NCBI GenBank assembly: GCA_024280675.1
Contig: JAJRPT010000093.1
Coordinates: 1 to 5,434, forward strand
DNA: 5,434 bases
Direction: 5' to 3'
Source: Bacteroidota bacterium
Lineage (GTDB): Bacteria; Bacteroidota; Ignavibacteria; Kapaibacteriales; UBA2268
Part shown: piece by piece, positions 1 through 5,434 of the stretch
Layout of the letters: each line of letters begins with the position of its first letter
Position numbering within the stretch: position 1 is the first letter of the stretch
Made by a program: the position numbers and the translations under genes
The notes under the pieces: generated by a model
Databases searched by the model: none
Seen by the model: only the letters and a program-made list of their open reading frames with translations
What the model was told of the DNA's origin: nothing

Positions 1-854
1 ATGTCTGCTGAGAAATTTGTATTGAAAACACGGAGTCCAGCTAATATTCCGGTATTAGATGGTCTGGAAATATCTCCAACCCACAACTCACCTATGAAAT
101 TCACATTATGCCAACGCTCAATTCTCTTGTCCAGACCAAGCATTAGACCCACCGAACCTGTTGGATAACGAAAGCCAGTAGCGGTTCCTATGTCGCTTCC
201 AAACTTGTTATAGCTGACAAGATCAATATAATCGTCTCCACTAGCTTTTAAGAACAGCCCACCTGTGAGAACACTTTTCTCCATCTCAAAAGATGAAACA
301 AAATATAGATTAGATATCTGATAGTCATCGAAAAATACTTGATTTGCCCCAATAGCTACCGTCATCCCGCCTGGTGCATCTTCCCAATCGACATTAAAAA
401 CAGTCAGCTTGAGATTGACAAGTGTGAGTTGTTCTTTGGCATTAAAAGTAGGAACAAAAGATCGTCCAGCGGTGAGCGAAAGGTAATCCCCCACGCCAAT
501 ACCCGCATAGGCAAATAAAAGTTCGTAAAGACCCACAAAATGATTATCACCAATGGGGGCTGCCGTTGGTAGAAGGAAAACTCTGTGGTCATGGCGGTAA
601 TAATTATTAAAAAGACGTATCTCAGCAATTTGGTCGAGATAAACCGGGGCAATTCCAATTTCTGTCTCAAACCTAATTCCGCTCCTTGGAGACTCTATTA
701 TCTCATTAATATATCCAGAAATTAAATCCCCAGTTTTAAGCCTTATGATATAAATTTTATCACTTGGGATTGTACCCTCTGGCAACTCTTCGATTGAAAA
801 AGATGGACTAGCAAAAAATAAAGCAAGCAATACCAGACAAATTATTTTAATCAT
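1..854 (-). CDS. Secreted, probable outer-membrane/envelope protein, N-terminal part (runs off the left edge)
   Basis: An uninterrupted minus-strand reading frame starts at the ATG at 854-852 and is still open at base 3, giving 284 visible residues with no stop. Residues 1-20 look like a signal peptide: Lys-3, a hydrophobic core at about 4-16 and a plausible signal peptidase I site after Ser-Phe-Ser (18-20). Residues 33-80 resemble a small beta-rich module (IRLKTGDLISGYI, then GIRFETEIGIAPVYL). Residues 85-135 carry YRHDHRVFLLPTAAPIG and GVGDYLSLTAGRSFVP. The rest alternates polar and hydrophobic residues with many Gly and aromatic positions (TVAIGANQVFF, GLMLGLDK, NTGILAGLRVF), as in beta-barrel strands. 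I recall similar PTA/GDxxS segments in hypothetical proteins of Bacteroidota and relatives, but I cannot name a family. It lies 7 bases after the rlmN stop, so it is probably in the same transcript. The function is unknown; export is fairly sure, a barrel less so. Confidence 0.82.
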   Translation of the reverse strand, partial: MIKIICLVLLALFFASPSFSIEELPEGTIPSDKIYIIRLKTGDLISGYINEIIESPRSGIRFETEIGIAPVYLDQIAEIRLFNNYYRHDHRVFLLPTAAPIGDNHFVGLYELLFAYAGIGVGDYLSLTAGRSFVPTFNAKEQLTLVNLKLTVFNVDWEDAPGGMTVAIGANQVFFDDYQISNLYFVSSFEMEKSVLTGGLFLKASGDDYIDLVSYNKFGSDIGTATGFRYPTGSVGLMLGLDKRIERWHNVNFIGELWVGDISRPSNTGILAGLRVFNTNFSAD

Positions 855-861
855 TTTTTAT

Positions 862-1947
862 TCACTCCTTATTTTCCGAAAGTGCTAACTGACCACAAGC
901 TGCAGCAATATCTCTACCAAATGTCGAACGAATGGTTACCACTCCGCCAAAGGATCTAATTTTATTGGCAAATTCCTGCAACTCTAAGTCCGATACTGCT
1001 TTGAGTTCTTCTGCCACTCCAACGGGGCTTGTAAAAGAAATATCATTAAACGGAATTAAATTCACACGGCTAGGCACTCTCTTTGATATTTTAGCAAGAC
1101 GTTTTGCATCCTCATCGCTGTCGTTTAATTCCTTAAATGGAATATATTCATAGGTGATTGCAGTCTTTGTTTGTTTGTAATAATTCTGAGCCGAGTTCAT
1201 AAGCTCAGAAATATTTGATTTTAAATTAATCGGCATAATTTTGTCACGAACGCCATTGGTTGTGGCGTGAAGTGAAATGGCAAGTTTTACTGCTGGTTTG
1301 AGTTTCGATAATTTGCGAATACCTGGGGTAACCCCAGATGTAGAAACAGTAATTTTCTTGCGTGATATTTTTGTAATATTTGTATCGGAAAGTATTTTAA
1401 TTGATTTCTCTACATTTGTGTAATTGAGCATCGGCTCGCCCATTCCCATAAAAACTACATTTGTAATTTTCTCACCAATTTCTTTTTCACAAATTTTCAC
1501 TTGCCCAGCAATTTCTGATGGCTTGAGATTTGCAAGTAGACCCAGAGTTCCAGTGGCACAAAATTTACAATCCAGCCCACACCCTGCTTGAGAAGAAATG
1601 CAAAGGGTCTTGCGACTAGTTTTCCCCTCATCCTCATCCTCATTACTTGCCGATGGCATGTAAACCGATTCAACCACATCGCCTGAGAATAAGGTAAATG
1701 CAAATTTTACCGAGCCGTCGCTTGATTTAAGAATATTGTGTGATTGAAAAATCTCAAAAGAATAATATTCCTCTAAATATTCTTTGAATCCCTTTTGAAT
1801 TTGCTTCATCGATGCAAAAGACTCACGTGCAGAAAACCAAAGCTCTCTAAAAATTTGTTCGCCACGATAACTTGGATAGCCCAGCTTTATGGCTAAATTT
1901 TTCAGTTCTTCAAGAGTTAGTGAATGTATGTTAGTTTTTTGCTTCAT
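862..1947 (-). CDS. rlmN: Dual-specificity 23S rRNA A2503 / tRNA A37 C2-methyltransferase RlmN
   Basis: This radical-SAM enzyme methylates C2 of adenosine 2503 in 23S rRNA and of A37 in some tRNAs, using SAM both as radical source and as methyl donor. The 361 residues match the family length (about 340-390). The N-terminal part has the usual GYPSYRGEQIF segment (23-33). The [4Fe-4S] ligands are Cys-123, Cys-127 and Cys-130 in CGLDCKFC. The second catalytic pair is also present: Cys-116 in TLCISSQ, and Cys-351 in AAACGQL, which is the residue methylated in the mechanism. GMGEP (168-172) and KLAISLHA (221-228) are further family motifs. Cfr has a similar core, but the ACGQL ending and chromosomal housekeeping setting favour RlmN. 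An acidic insert of roughly ten residues lies at about 98-112, before Cys-116. The start is ATG at 1947 with no clear Shine-Dalgarno. The gene is divergent from rsfS and the downstream secreted-protein gene follows closely. Confidence 0.96.
   Translation of the reverse strand: MKQKTNIHSLTLEELKNLAIKLGYPSYRGEQIFRELWFSARESFASMKQIQKGFKEYLEEYYSFEIFQSHNILKSSDGSVKFAFTLFSGDVVESVYMPSASNEDEDEGKTSRKTLCISSQAGCGLDCKFCATGTLGLLANLKPSEIAGQVKICEKEIGEKITNVVFMGMGEPMLNYTNVEKSIKILSDTNITKISRKKITVSTSGVTPGIRKLSKLKPAVKLAISLHATTNGVRDKIMPINLKSNISELMNSAQNYYKQTKTAITYEYIPFKELNDSDEDAKRLAKISKRVPSRVNLIPFNDISFTSPVGVAEELKAVSDLELQEFANKIRSFGGVVTIRSTFGRDIAAACGQLALSENKE
865..870 (-). promoter_or_regulatory. Shine-Dalgarno of the secreted-protein gene, inside the end of rlmN
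   Basis: The minus strand reads AAGGAG here, followed by a 10-base gap to the ATG at 854. It supports that ATG as the start. The motif lies within the last codons of rlmN (Lys-Glu), just before its TGA, so ribosomes finishing rlmN would cover or expose it. It is the strongest ribosome-binding site in the window. Confidence 0.7.
1626..1643 (-). repeat. Three tandem CCTCAT hexamers inside rlmN
   Basis: Three perfect copies of CCTCAT lie head to tail on the plus strand (ATGAGG on the coding strand). They are read in frame as alternating Glu and Asp codons and make up the EDEDE run at residues 103-107 of RlmN. Because the unit is six bases, gain or loss of a copy would keep the reading frame. 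Three copies is short, so this may be a relic of slippage rather than an active variable repeat. Confidence 0.8.
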
Positions 1948-1989
1948 ATTTTAAACATTGTTTTACAAAAGAGTTAGACTTACCCGATA

Positions 1990-2022
1990 CAAAAGTATGT
2001 ATTTATAATCAATTTAGACAAA
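1990..2022 (-). promoter_or_regulatory. Candidate Bacteroidota-type promoter for rlmN
   Basis: On the minus strand TTTG (2022-2019) is followed after 21 bases by TACTTTTG (1997-1990). This fits the -33 TTTG and -7 TAnnTTTG pattern known for the primary sigma factor of Bacteroides and relatives. It lies 42 bases upstream of the rlmN ATG, giving a leader of roughly 35-40 bases. The match is by eye in AT-rich DNA, so a chance match is possible. Confidence 0.45.
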
Positions 2023-2064
2023 GCTCTGTTGAAAAATTATACTTATATTGCAAGTTCTTTGGGA

Positions 2065-2095
2065 TGTAATCTTAGATAATAATATTCAGATTACA
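2065..2095. repeat. Perfect 8-bp inverted repeat upstream of rsfS (possible operator)
   Basis: TGTAATCT (2065-2072) and its exact reverse complement AGATTACA (2088-2095) flank a 15-base AT-rich spacer. The arm centres are 23 bases apart, about two helical turns, which would suit a dimeric DNA-binding protein. The spacer contains -10-like sequence (GATAAT, TAATAT) and the right arm ends 26 bases before the rsfS start. It could be an operator over the rsfS-argS promoter, or a weak hairpin in the leader. A chance occurrence cannot be excluded. I found no convincing -35/-33 partner on the plus strand beyond a TTGCAA at 2048 and a TTTG at 2058. Confidence 0.4.
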
Positions 2096-2111
2096 CATTT
2101 ATATTAAGTAT

Positions 2112-2116
2112 AGAGG
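2112..2116 (+). promoter_or_regulatory. Ribosome-binding site that decides the rsfS TTG start
   Basis: AGAGG lies 5 bases before the TTG at 2122. The codon just before that TTG is an in-frame TAA (2119-2121), so translation cannot begin further upstream in this frame. The first in-frame ATG is codon 66, inside the conserved core. TTG at 2122 is therefore the likely start. Confidence 0.55.
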
Positions 2117-2121
2117 TTTAA

Positions 2122-2586
2122 TTGGACAAGCAGGAAAAGATTTTAGCAGAAAATCAAACGACTAGTAAAAATACGGATTCATTAAAATTAGCAATATTAA
2201 ATGCTCAACTTTGCAATGACAAACTAGCCGAAGATGTGGTCGTCATTGATTTATCGGGGCTTGAAAGTGCTCCCGCAGATTATTTTGTTGTTTCCACCGC
2301 TAATTCCTCCTCTCAGATGGATTCAATTGCTGAAAATATACTGCGTACCTCAAGGGATTATAAACTTATTCCTCCTCGCATAGAAGGTCGTGAAGCCTTG
2401 GAATGGGTGCTGATTGATTATTTTGATGTGGTGATTCACCTAATGAATCCTGAGGTGAGAACTAGATTTAAGATTGAAAAACTTTGGGGAGATGGAAAGT
2501 TTTTCACCGTCGATGATGACGCAAATTTGACAGAAATCTCTTATGAAGATGTTCTCGAATTTTACTCTGCAACTTTGGAACAATAG
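2122..2586 (+). CDS. rsfS: Ribosomal silencing factor RsfS (YbeB/Iojap family)
   Basis: RsfS binds ribosomal protein uL14 on the 50S subunit and blocks joining with 30S, lowering translation in starvation or stationary phase. The 154 residues contain the whole family core: LAEDVVVIDLSGLESAPADYF (about 35-55), VVSTANSSSQMDSIAENI (56-73), PRIEGREALEWVLIDYFDVV (85-104) and IHLMNPEVRTRFKIEKLWGD (105-124). The usual length is about 105-130 residues. The extra here is a polar N-terminal tail of about 20 residues rich in Lys, Gln, Asn and Thr, and a C-terminal acidic tail after the LWGD motif (DDDANLTEISYEDVLEFY). The start is TTG with AGAGG in front. argS follows after 5 bases, so the two are very probably one operon. 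Many bacteria keep rsfS beside nadD; here it is paired with a tRNA synthetase gene instead. Confidence 0.94.
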   Translation: MDKQEKILAENQTTSKNTDSLKLAILNAQLCNDKLAEDVVVIDLSGLESAPADYFVVSTANSSSQMDSIAENILRTSRDYKLIPPRIEGREALEWVLIDYFDVVIHLMNPEVRTRFKIEKLWGDGKFFTVDDDANLTEISYEDVLEFYSATLEQ

Positions 2587-2591
2587 AAAAG

Positions 2592-4232
2592 ATGGAAAAA
2601 ACATTTCTCAAGAAAATATTCGCCCAAGCAGTCTCAAACATTTCTCCTGATTTGGTTTATTACTTAGAATTTGATATTCCTAAGAATCCAGACCATGGCG
2701 ATCTCTCTTGCAATATTGCAATGCGGCTTGCCAGGGTTCTGAAGAAATCTCCAAGAGATATTGCCCAAGATATAATCGGCAATCTAAAATACAACTCAGA
2801 CGATATTGAAAACATAGAAATAGCAGGTGCTGGATTTATCAATATTAGTTTTTCTAAAAACTTCTATTGCAAACTCTTTGACACGGTTCGTCTTGAGGGC
2901 AGCCGGTTTGGCAAATCTAGTATTGGAACTGGGAAAAGAGTAAACGTTGAGTATGTGAGTGCCAACCCAACTGGAATGCTTCACCTTGGTCATGGAAGAA
3001 ACGCAGTGATTGGCGATTCTATCTCAAATCTCTATGATTGGGCAGGCTACGAAGTGACTCGTGAGTATTATTTCAACAATGCGGGCAATCAGATGAATAA
3101 TCTGGGTGCTTCGATTTATGCTAGGTATATGCAAATGACAAGCCCTAGCTTCCCCTTCCCAGAGGATGGTTACCATGGTGATTATATTAAGTTGATTGCT
3201 GGTGAGATTCGCCAAGAGTTTGGAGATTCGCTTGAATCTGGCTCGGATGAGAACATGACTCGAATTAGAAAATTTGGTGAGAAATGGTGTTTCAAAAATA
3301 TTAATGCAACTCTTGAGAAAATGAATATCTACCAAGATGAGTATTATAATGAGGATTCTCTCTACTCAAGTGGCAAGATTGATGAATTGCTCTCTGGATT
3401 TAAATCCAGAAATATTTCTTATGAAAAAGATGGTGCAGTGTGGATGAGACTTACTGAGCTGGGATTGGAGAATGACCGAGTCATTGTCAAATCAAATGGA
3501 GAACCAACCTACAGACTACCAGATATGGCATATCATATCGAAAAGTTTAAGCGTGGCTATGATCTCATTGTTGATGTTTTTGGTGCAGATCACATTGCCA
3601 CAATTCCAGATGTATTGGCCGCTGTGGATTTCATGGGTTATGACAAAGAAAAGGTGAAAGTCCTTATTTATCAATTTGTTACGCTGAGTGAAAATGGCGT
3701 ACAAGTGAAGATGAGCAAGCGGACTGGGAAATCTTACACACTCGACCAATTGCTCGATGAGCTGGGCGGTGATGTGGTGAGGTTCTTTTTGCTCAACCGT
3801 TCAATCTCCACTCATTTGGAATTCGATCTTGGGCTTGCAAAAGAGCAGTCTGATAAAAATCCCGTATTCTACCTTCAATATGCACACACGCGCATTTGTT
3901 CGGTCATCGACAAAGCTAATGAAAAAAACATCTCAATAGCCGAACATTGTAATTACCATCTTTTGACCAACGATAAGGAAACTGCATTAATTAAACAGTT
4001 GTTGAGATTTCCAAATGTTTTAAGTATTGCAACAGAGAAACATGAACCGCATATTGTCGCAGATTATTTGAGAACTTGTGCCAGTGCATATCACAAGTTT
4101 TACCAAAATTGCCGAATACTGTCTAATGACCTTGATTTGACAAATTCACGTTTGCATCTTGCAAATATGACAAAATATGTTTTATCAAATGGTCTTAATA
4201 TATTGGGTATCAATGCACCTCTTAGAATGTAG
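2592..4232 (+). CDS. argS: Arginyl-tRNA synthetase (class Ia)
   Basis: ArgS charges tRNA-Arg with arginine using ATP in the cytoplasm. The 546 residues are a normal full length. Residues 1-105 form the N-terminal additional domain that contacts the tRNA D-loop, with the typical NPDHGDLSCNIAM (32-44) and AGAGFINI (78-85). The Rossmann catalytic domain starts with VEYVSANPTGMLHLGHGRN (119-137), whose HLGH (131-134) is the HIGH signature. The second signature is KMSKR (373-377) in VKMSKRTGKSYTLDQLLDE. FDLGLAKEQSDKNPVFYLQY (411-430) is strongly family-specific. The C-terminal DALR anticodon-binding domain covers about 425-546, with AYHKFYQNCRIL (499-510) and the usual ending LGINAPLRM (commonly APERM in other species). 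The ATG at 2592 lies 5 bases after the rsfS TAG; only a weak purine stretch (GAAAAG) serves as ribosome-binding site, which suits coupled translation. No frameshift or missing key residue is seen. Confidence 0.97.
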   Translation: MEKTFLKKIFAQAVSNISPDLVYYLEFDIPKNPDHGDLSCNIAMRLARVLKKSPRDIAQDIIGNLKYNSDDIENIEIAGAGFINISFSKNFYCKLFDTVRLEGSRFGKSSIGTGKRVNVEYVSANPTGMLHLGHGRNAVIGDSISNLYDWAGYEVTREYYFNNAGNQMNNLGASIYARYMQMTSPSFPFPEDGYHGDYIKLIAGEIRQEFGDSLESGSDENMTRIRKFGEKWCFKNINATLEKMNIYQDEYYNEDSLYSSGKIDELLSGFKSRNISYEKDGAVWMRLTELGLENDRVIVKSNGEPTYRLPDMAYHIEKFKRGYDLIVDVFGADHIATIPDVLAAVDFMGYDKEKVKVLIYQFVTLSENGVQVKMSKRTGKSYTLDQLLDELGGDVVRFFLLNRSISTHLEFDLGLAKEQSDKNPVFYLQYAHTRICSVIDKANEKNISIAEHCNYHLLTNDKETALIKQLLRFPNVLSIATEKHEPHIVADYLRTCASAYHKFYQNCRILSNDLDLTNSRLHLANMTKYVLSNGLNILGINAPLRM

Positions 4233-4259
4233 TCAATCAAGACTTATCATTTTTTTTTT
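4231..4259 (+). terminator. Weak candidate terminator after argS
   Basis: A 4-bp stem (AGTC at 4231-4234 with GACT at 4241-4244, 6-base loop) overlaps the argS stop codon and is followed after 5 bases by ten T residues (4250-4259). The T tract is what an intrinsic terminator needs, but the stem is very short and the gap is long, so termination may be weak or Rho-dependent. The rest of the 129-base convergent gap shows no clear feature, and I see no hairpin plus T-run ending the minus-strand gene. Confidence 0.3.
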
Positions 4260-4361
4260 AGTAGCAGTTCTTGTGCCTTAATTTTTTCTTCTTTACTTGC
4301 TAGACCCTGTAATTAAATTCCAGTAAACACAACTTGCGGTTAAAATATAATTTCTGGTTTT

Positions 4362-5434
4362 TCAATCATATATTTTCAACTTCGGATTTTTTTCTTTAAG
4401 CGAATCAATTCGAGAAGACGGAATATAATTCCCCTTTATTCGTAAATATTTTAATTGTTTTTGCCCCACTAGATTAACTGGAATATCTAACAATAAATTA
4501 TTGTTGAGCGACAAAGACCTTAGATTTTTCAGCAAAGAAATCGAATCGGGTATCTCGCTAATAAAATTATTATTTAATTTCAAAGTATTGATTTTTTCAT
4601 AAAATTTAATGTTGTTAGAAAGTGAATCAATTAAATTTGATGATAAGTCAATATTTGTAAGATTCTTAAAATTAAAAGTCACTGGGTCAAATCTTCTGAA
4701 ATTATTGTTTACAGCAATTAACCTGCTTAGATTTATGCAAGAATCAAGTGCCGAGGAAAGTGAATCTAAAAATAATCCAGAAATGTTAAAAGTGCTTAGA
4801 TTTGTTAATTTTCCAATGAAATCTGGAATTTTTCTAATTTTGGTATTGGACAGAGTGAGTGTGTGAATCAAAGTACATTCGGACAAAGAGGCGGGCAATT
4901 CTGAAATAGGGTTATTGTCTATTTTCAACACTTTTAGCTGACTTAGCTTTCCAATTTGCGAGGGAAGAAGTGCTATCTCATTTGAAATTATATCAAGATG
5001 TTCAAGACTCGTCAGCTTAGAAATAGAATACGGAAGGCTCACAATTTCATTATTCTTTAATCTCAGACTTTTTAGATTTACTAAGTTTGATACTTCTACT
5101 GGAATTATTTTTATTTTATTCCTGCTTAGATTTAATTTTTCAAGACTATCAAGAGTAGTAATTTCTTTTGTGAACACTGGAATATTATTCTTAGATAAGT
5201 CTAGTTGTTTTAGTGAGTTAAGTCTTTTCACCTCAGAAGGAATATGCTTAATATTATTTTTAGATATTTTTAATATTTTCAAATTCTTTAGTGAGAATAT
5301 TATATTGGGGATCTCGTCAAAATTATTTGCACTGATGTCCAAGATTTCTAAACTATCTAGCAAGACCAAACTATCTGGGAGGGATTTGAGATTATTATGA
5401 GACAGGTCAAGTTTCTTGAGATTGGGCAAAAAGG
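4362..5434 (-). CDS. Leucine-rich-repeat protein, C-terminal part (5' end beyond the right edge)
   Basis: The minus-strand frame ends at TGA (4364-4362) and is open to the right edge, with Phe-Leu-Pro codons at its visible beginning. At least 356 residues are present. They are almost entirely leucine-rich repeats of the 23-residue type LxxLxxLxLxxNxIxxLPxxIxx: 14 consecutive copies with no insertion or deletion, then a 33-residue terminal segment ending KNPKLKIYD. Such repeats stack into a curved solenoid used for protein-protein binding; the partner cannot be told from sequence. The IPxxI/LPxxI form resembles bacterial and Ras-suppressor-like LRR proteins. The TTG at 5429 is a leucine codon of the first visible repeat, not a believable start. 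No signal peptide, GTPase, kinase or protease domain is visible, but one could lie upstream. Base composition is markedly AT-rich (hand counts of sample 60-base rows mostly 23-38% G+C, against 30-53% in argS). Confidence 0.9.
   Translation of the reverse strand, partial: FLPNLKKLDLSHNNLKSLPDSLVLLDSLEILDISANNFDEIPNIIFSLKNLKILKISKNNIKHIPSEVKRLNSLKQLDLSKNNIPVFTKEITTLDSLEKLNLSRNKIKIIPVEVSNLVNLKSLRLKNNEIVSLPYSISKLTSLEHLDIISNEIALLPSQIGKLSQLKVLKIDNNPISELPASLSECTLIHTLTLSNTKIRKIPDFIGKLTNLSTFNISGLFLDSLSSALDSCINLSRLIAVNNNFRRFDPVTFNFKNLTNIDLSSNLIDSLSNNIKFYEKINTLKLNNNFISEIPDSISLLKNLRSLSLNNNLLLDIPVNLVGQKQLKYLRIKGNYIPSSRIDSLKEKNPKLKIYD
4464..5429 (-). repeat. Array of 14 leucine-rich repeats, 69-bp coding period
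   Basis: Repeats run from 5429 down to 4464 in exact 69-base units, read as 23 residues each. The first is LPNLKKLDLSHNNLKSLP and the last full one begins LKNLRSLSLNNNLLLDIP. The position-12 asparagine that forms the inner ladder is kept in all except repeat 9 (Thr, 4877-4809) and repeat 10 (Leu, 4808-4740). Repeats 10-12 also lack the Pro of the LP/IP motif. The copies differ in DNA sequence, so this is an old, diverged array rather than a recent tandem duplication. Confidence 0.9.

Noticed and set aside
404..670. Minus-strand reading frame of 88 codons
   Set aside because: It overlaps the secreted-protein gene in another frame. That gene has a signal peptide, a strong Shine-Dalgarno and an open frame over the whole 854 bases, so this is a shadow.
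1497..1703. Minus-strand frame of 68 codons and plus-strand frame at 932-1153 inside rlmN
   Set aside because: Both lie wholly within the well-supported rlmN coding sequence and show no domain or ribosome-binding site of their own.
862..1947. Cfr antibiotic-resistance methyltransferase instead of RlmN
   Set aside because: The protein has the RlmN-type ending with AAACGQL and a housekeeping context. Cfr shares the CxxxCxxC core, but I see no mobile-element context here.
1948..2121. T-box or other riboswitch in front of rsfS-argS
   Set aside because: No T-box core (TGGNACCGCG-like bulge) or long structured leader is seen, and the gap is too short and AT-rich for a full T-box on this strand.
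2660..3749. Several 60-103 codon frames on both strands inside argS
   Set aside because: ArgS is complete and conserved across this span, and none of these frames has recognisable motifs.
4250..4259. T10 run as a phase-variable tract
   Set aside because: It lies between convergent genes, outside any coding region or visible promoter, so length change would not switch a gene. A terminator role is more likely.
4609..5400. Plus-strand frames of 76 and 85 codons opposite the LRR gene
   Set aside because: They are the antisense of the Leu/Ile/Asn-rich repeat codons, which tend to stay open on the other strand. No initiation signals are seen.
4464..5429. 69-base periodic DNA as a CRISPR-like or satellite array
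   Set aside because: The units are diverged in DNA sequence and are explained entirely by the in-frame 23-residue leucine-rich repeats.

Overview
The window is a compact chromosomal segment of an AT-rich bacterium. It carries two housekeeping genes on the plus strand (rsfS, argS), one on the minus strand (rlmN), and two minus-strand genes of unknown role that are cut by the window edges. Several signs point to the Bacteroidota/Chlorobiota (FCB) side of the tree, for example Ignavibacteria- or Kapabacteria-like lineages. The rlmN leader has a TAnnTTTG-type promoter and no clear Shine-Dalgarno. The secreted protein has a 'FLLPTAAPIG ... GVGDYLSLTAG' segment that I recall from FCB hypothetical envelope proteins. 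This assignment is an inference from memory, not a search result.

Left part, minus strand (1-1947): rlmN encodes the radical-SAM methyltransferase for 23S rRNA A2503 and tRNA A37. It is followed after 7 bases by a gene for an exported protein with a signal peptide, an N-terminal beta-rich module and a probable beta-barrel body. That protein runs off the left edge, so only its first 284 residues are visible. The Shine-Dalgarno of the exported-protein gene lies inside the last codons of rlmN, so the two are probably co-transcribed and may be translationally coupled.

Middle (1948-2121): a 174-base divergent intergenic region. It holds a good candidate promoter for rlmN and, in front of rsfS, a perfect 8-bp inverted repeat with a 15-base AT-rich spacer that could be an operator or a leader hairpin.

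Right-middle, plus strand (2122-4232): rsfS (ribosomal silencing factor, TTG start) and argS (arginyl-tRNA synthetase) are 5 bases apart and form a translation-related pair. With rlmN transcribed away from them, the divergent core is three translation genes.

Right part (4233-5434): a 129-base convergent gap with a T10 tract, then the 3' end of a leucine-rich-repeat gene on the minus strand. It shows 14 uninterrupted 23-residue repeats plus a C-terminal cap. It is clearly more AT-rich than argS and its 5' end lies beyond the right edge.

I see no CRISPR array, mobile element, RNA gene or defence cassette. Most of the window is ordinary. The points worth a second look are the hexanucleotide-encoded acidic insert in RlmN, the rsfS inverted repeat, the two edge-truncated unknown genes, and the start-codon issues.
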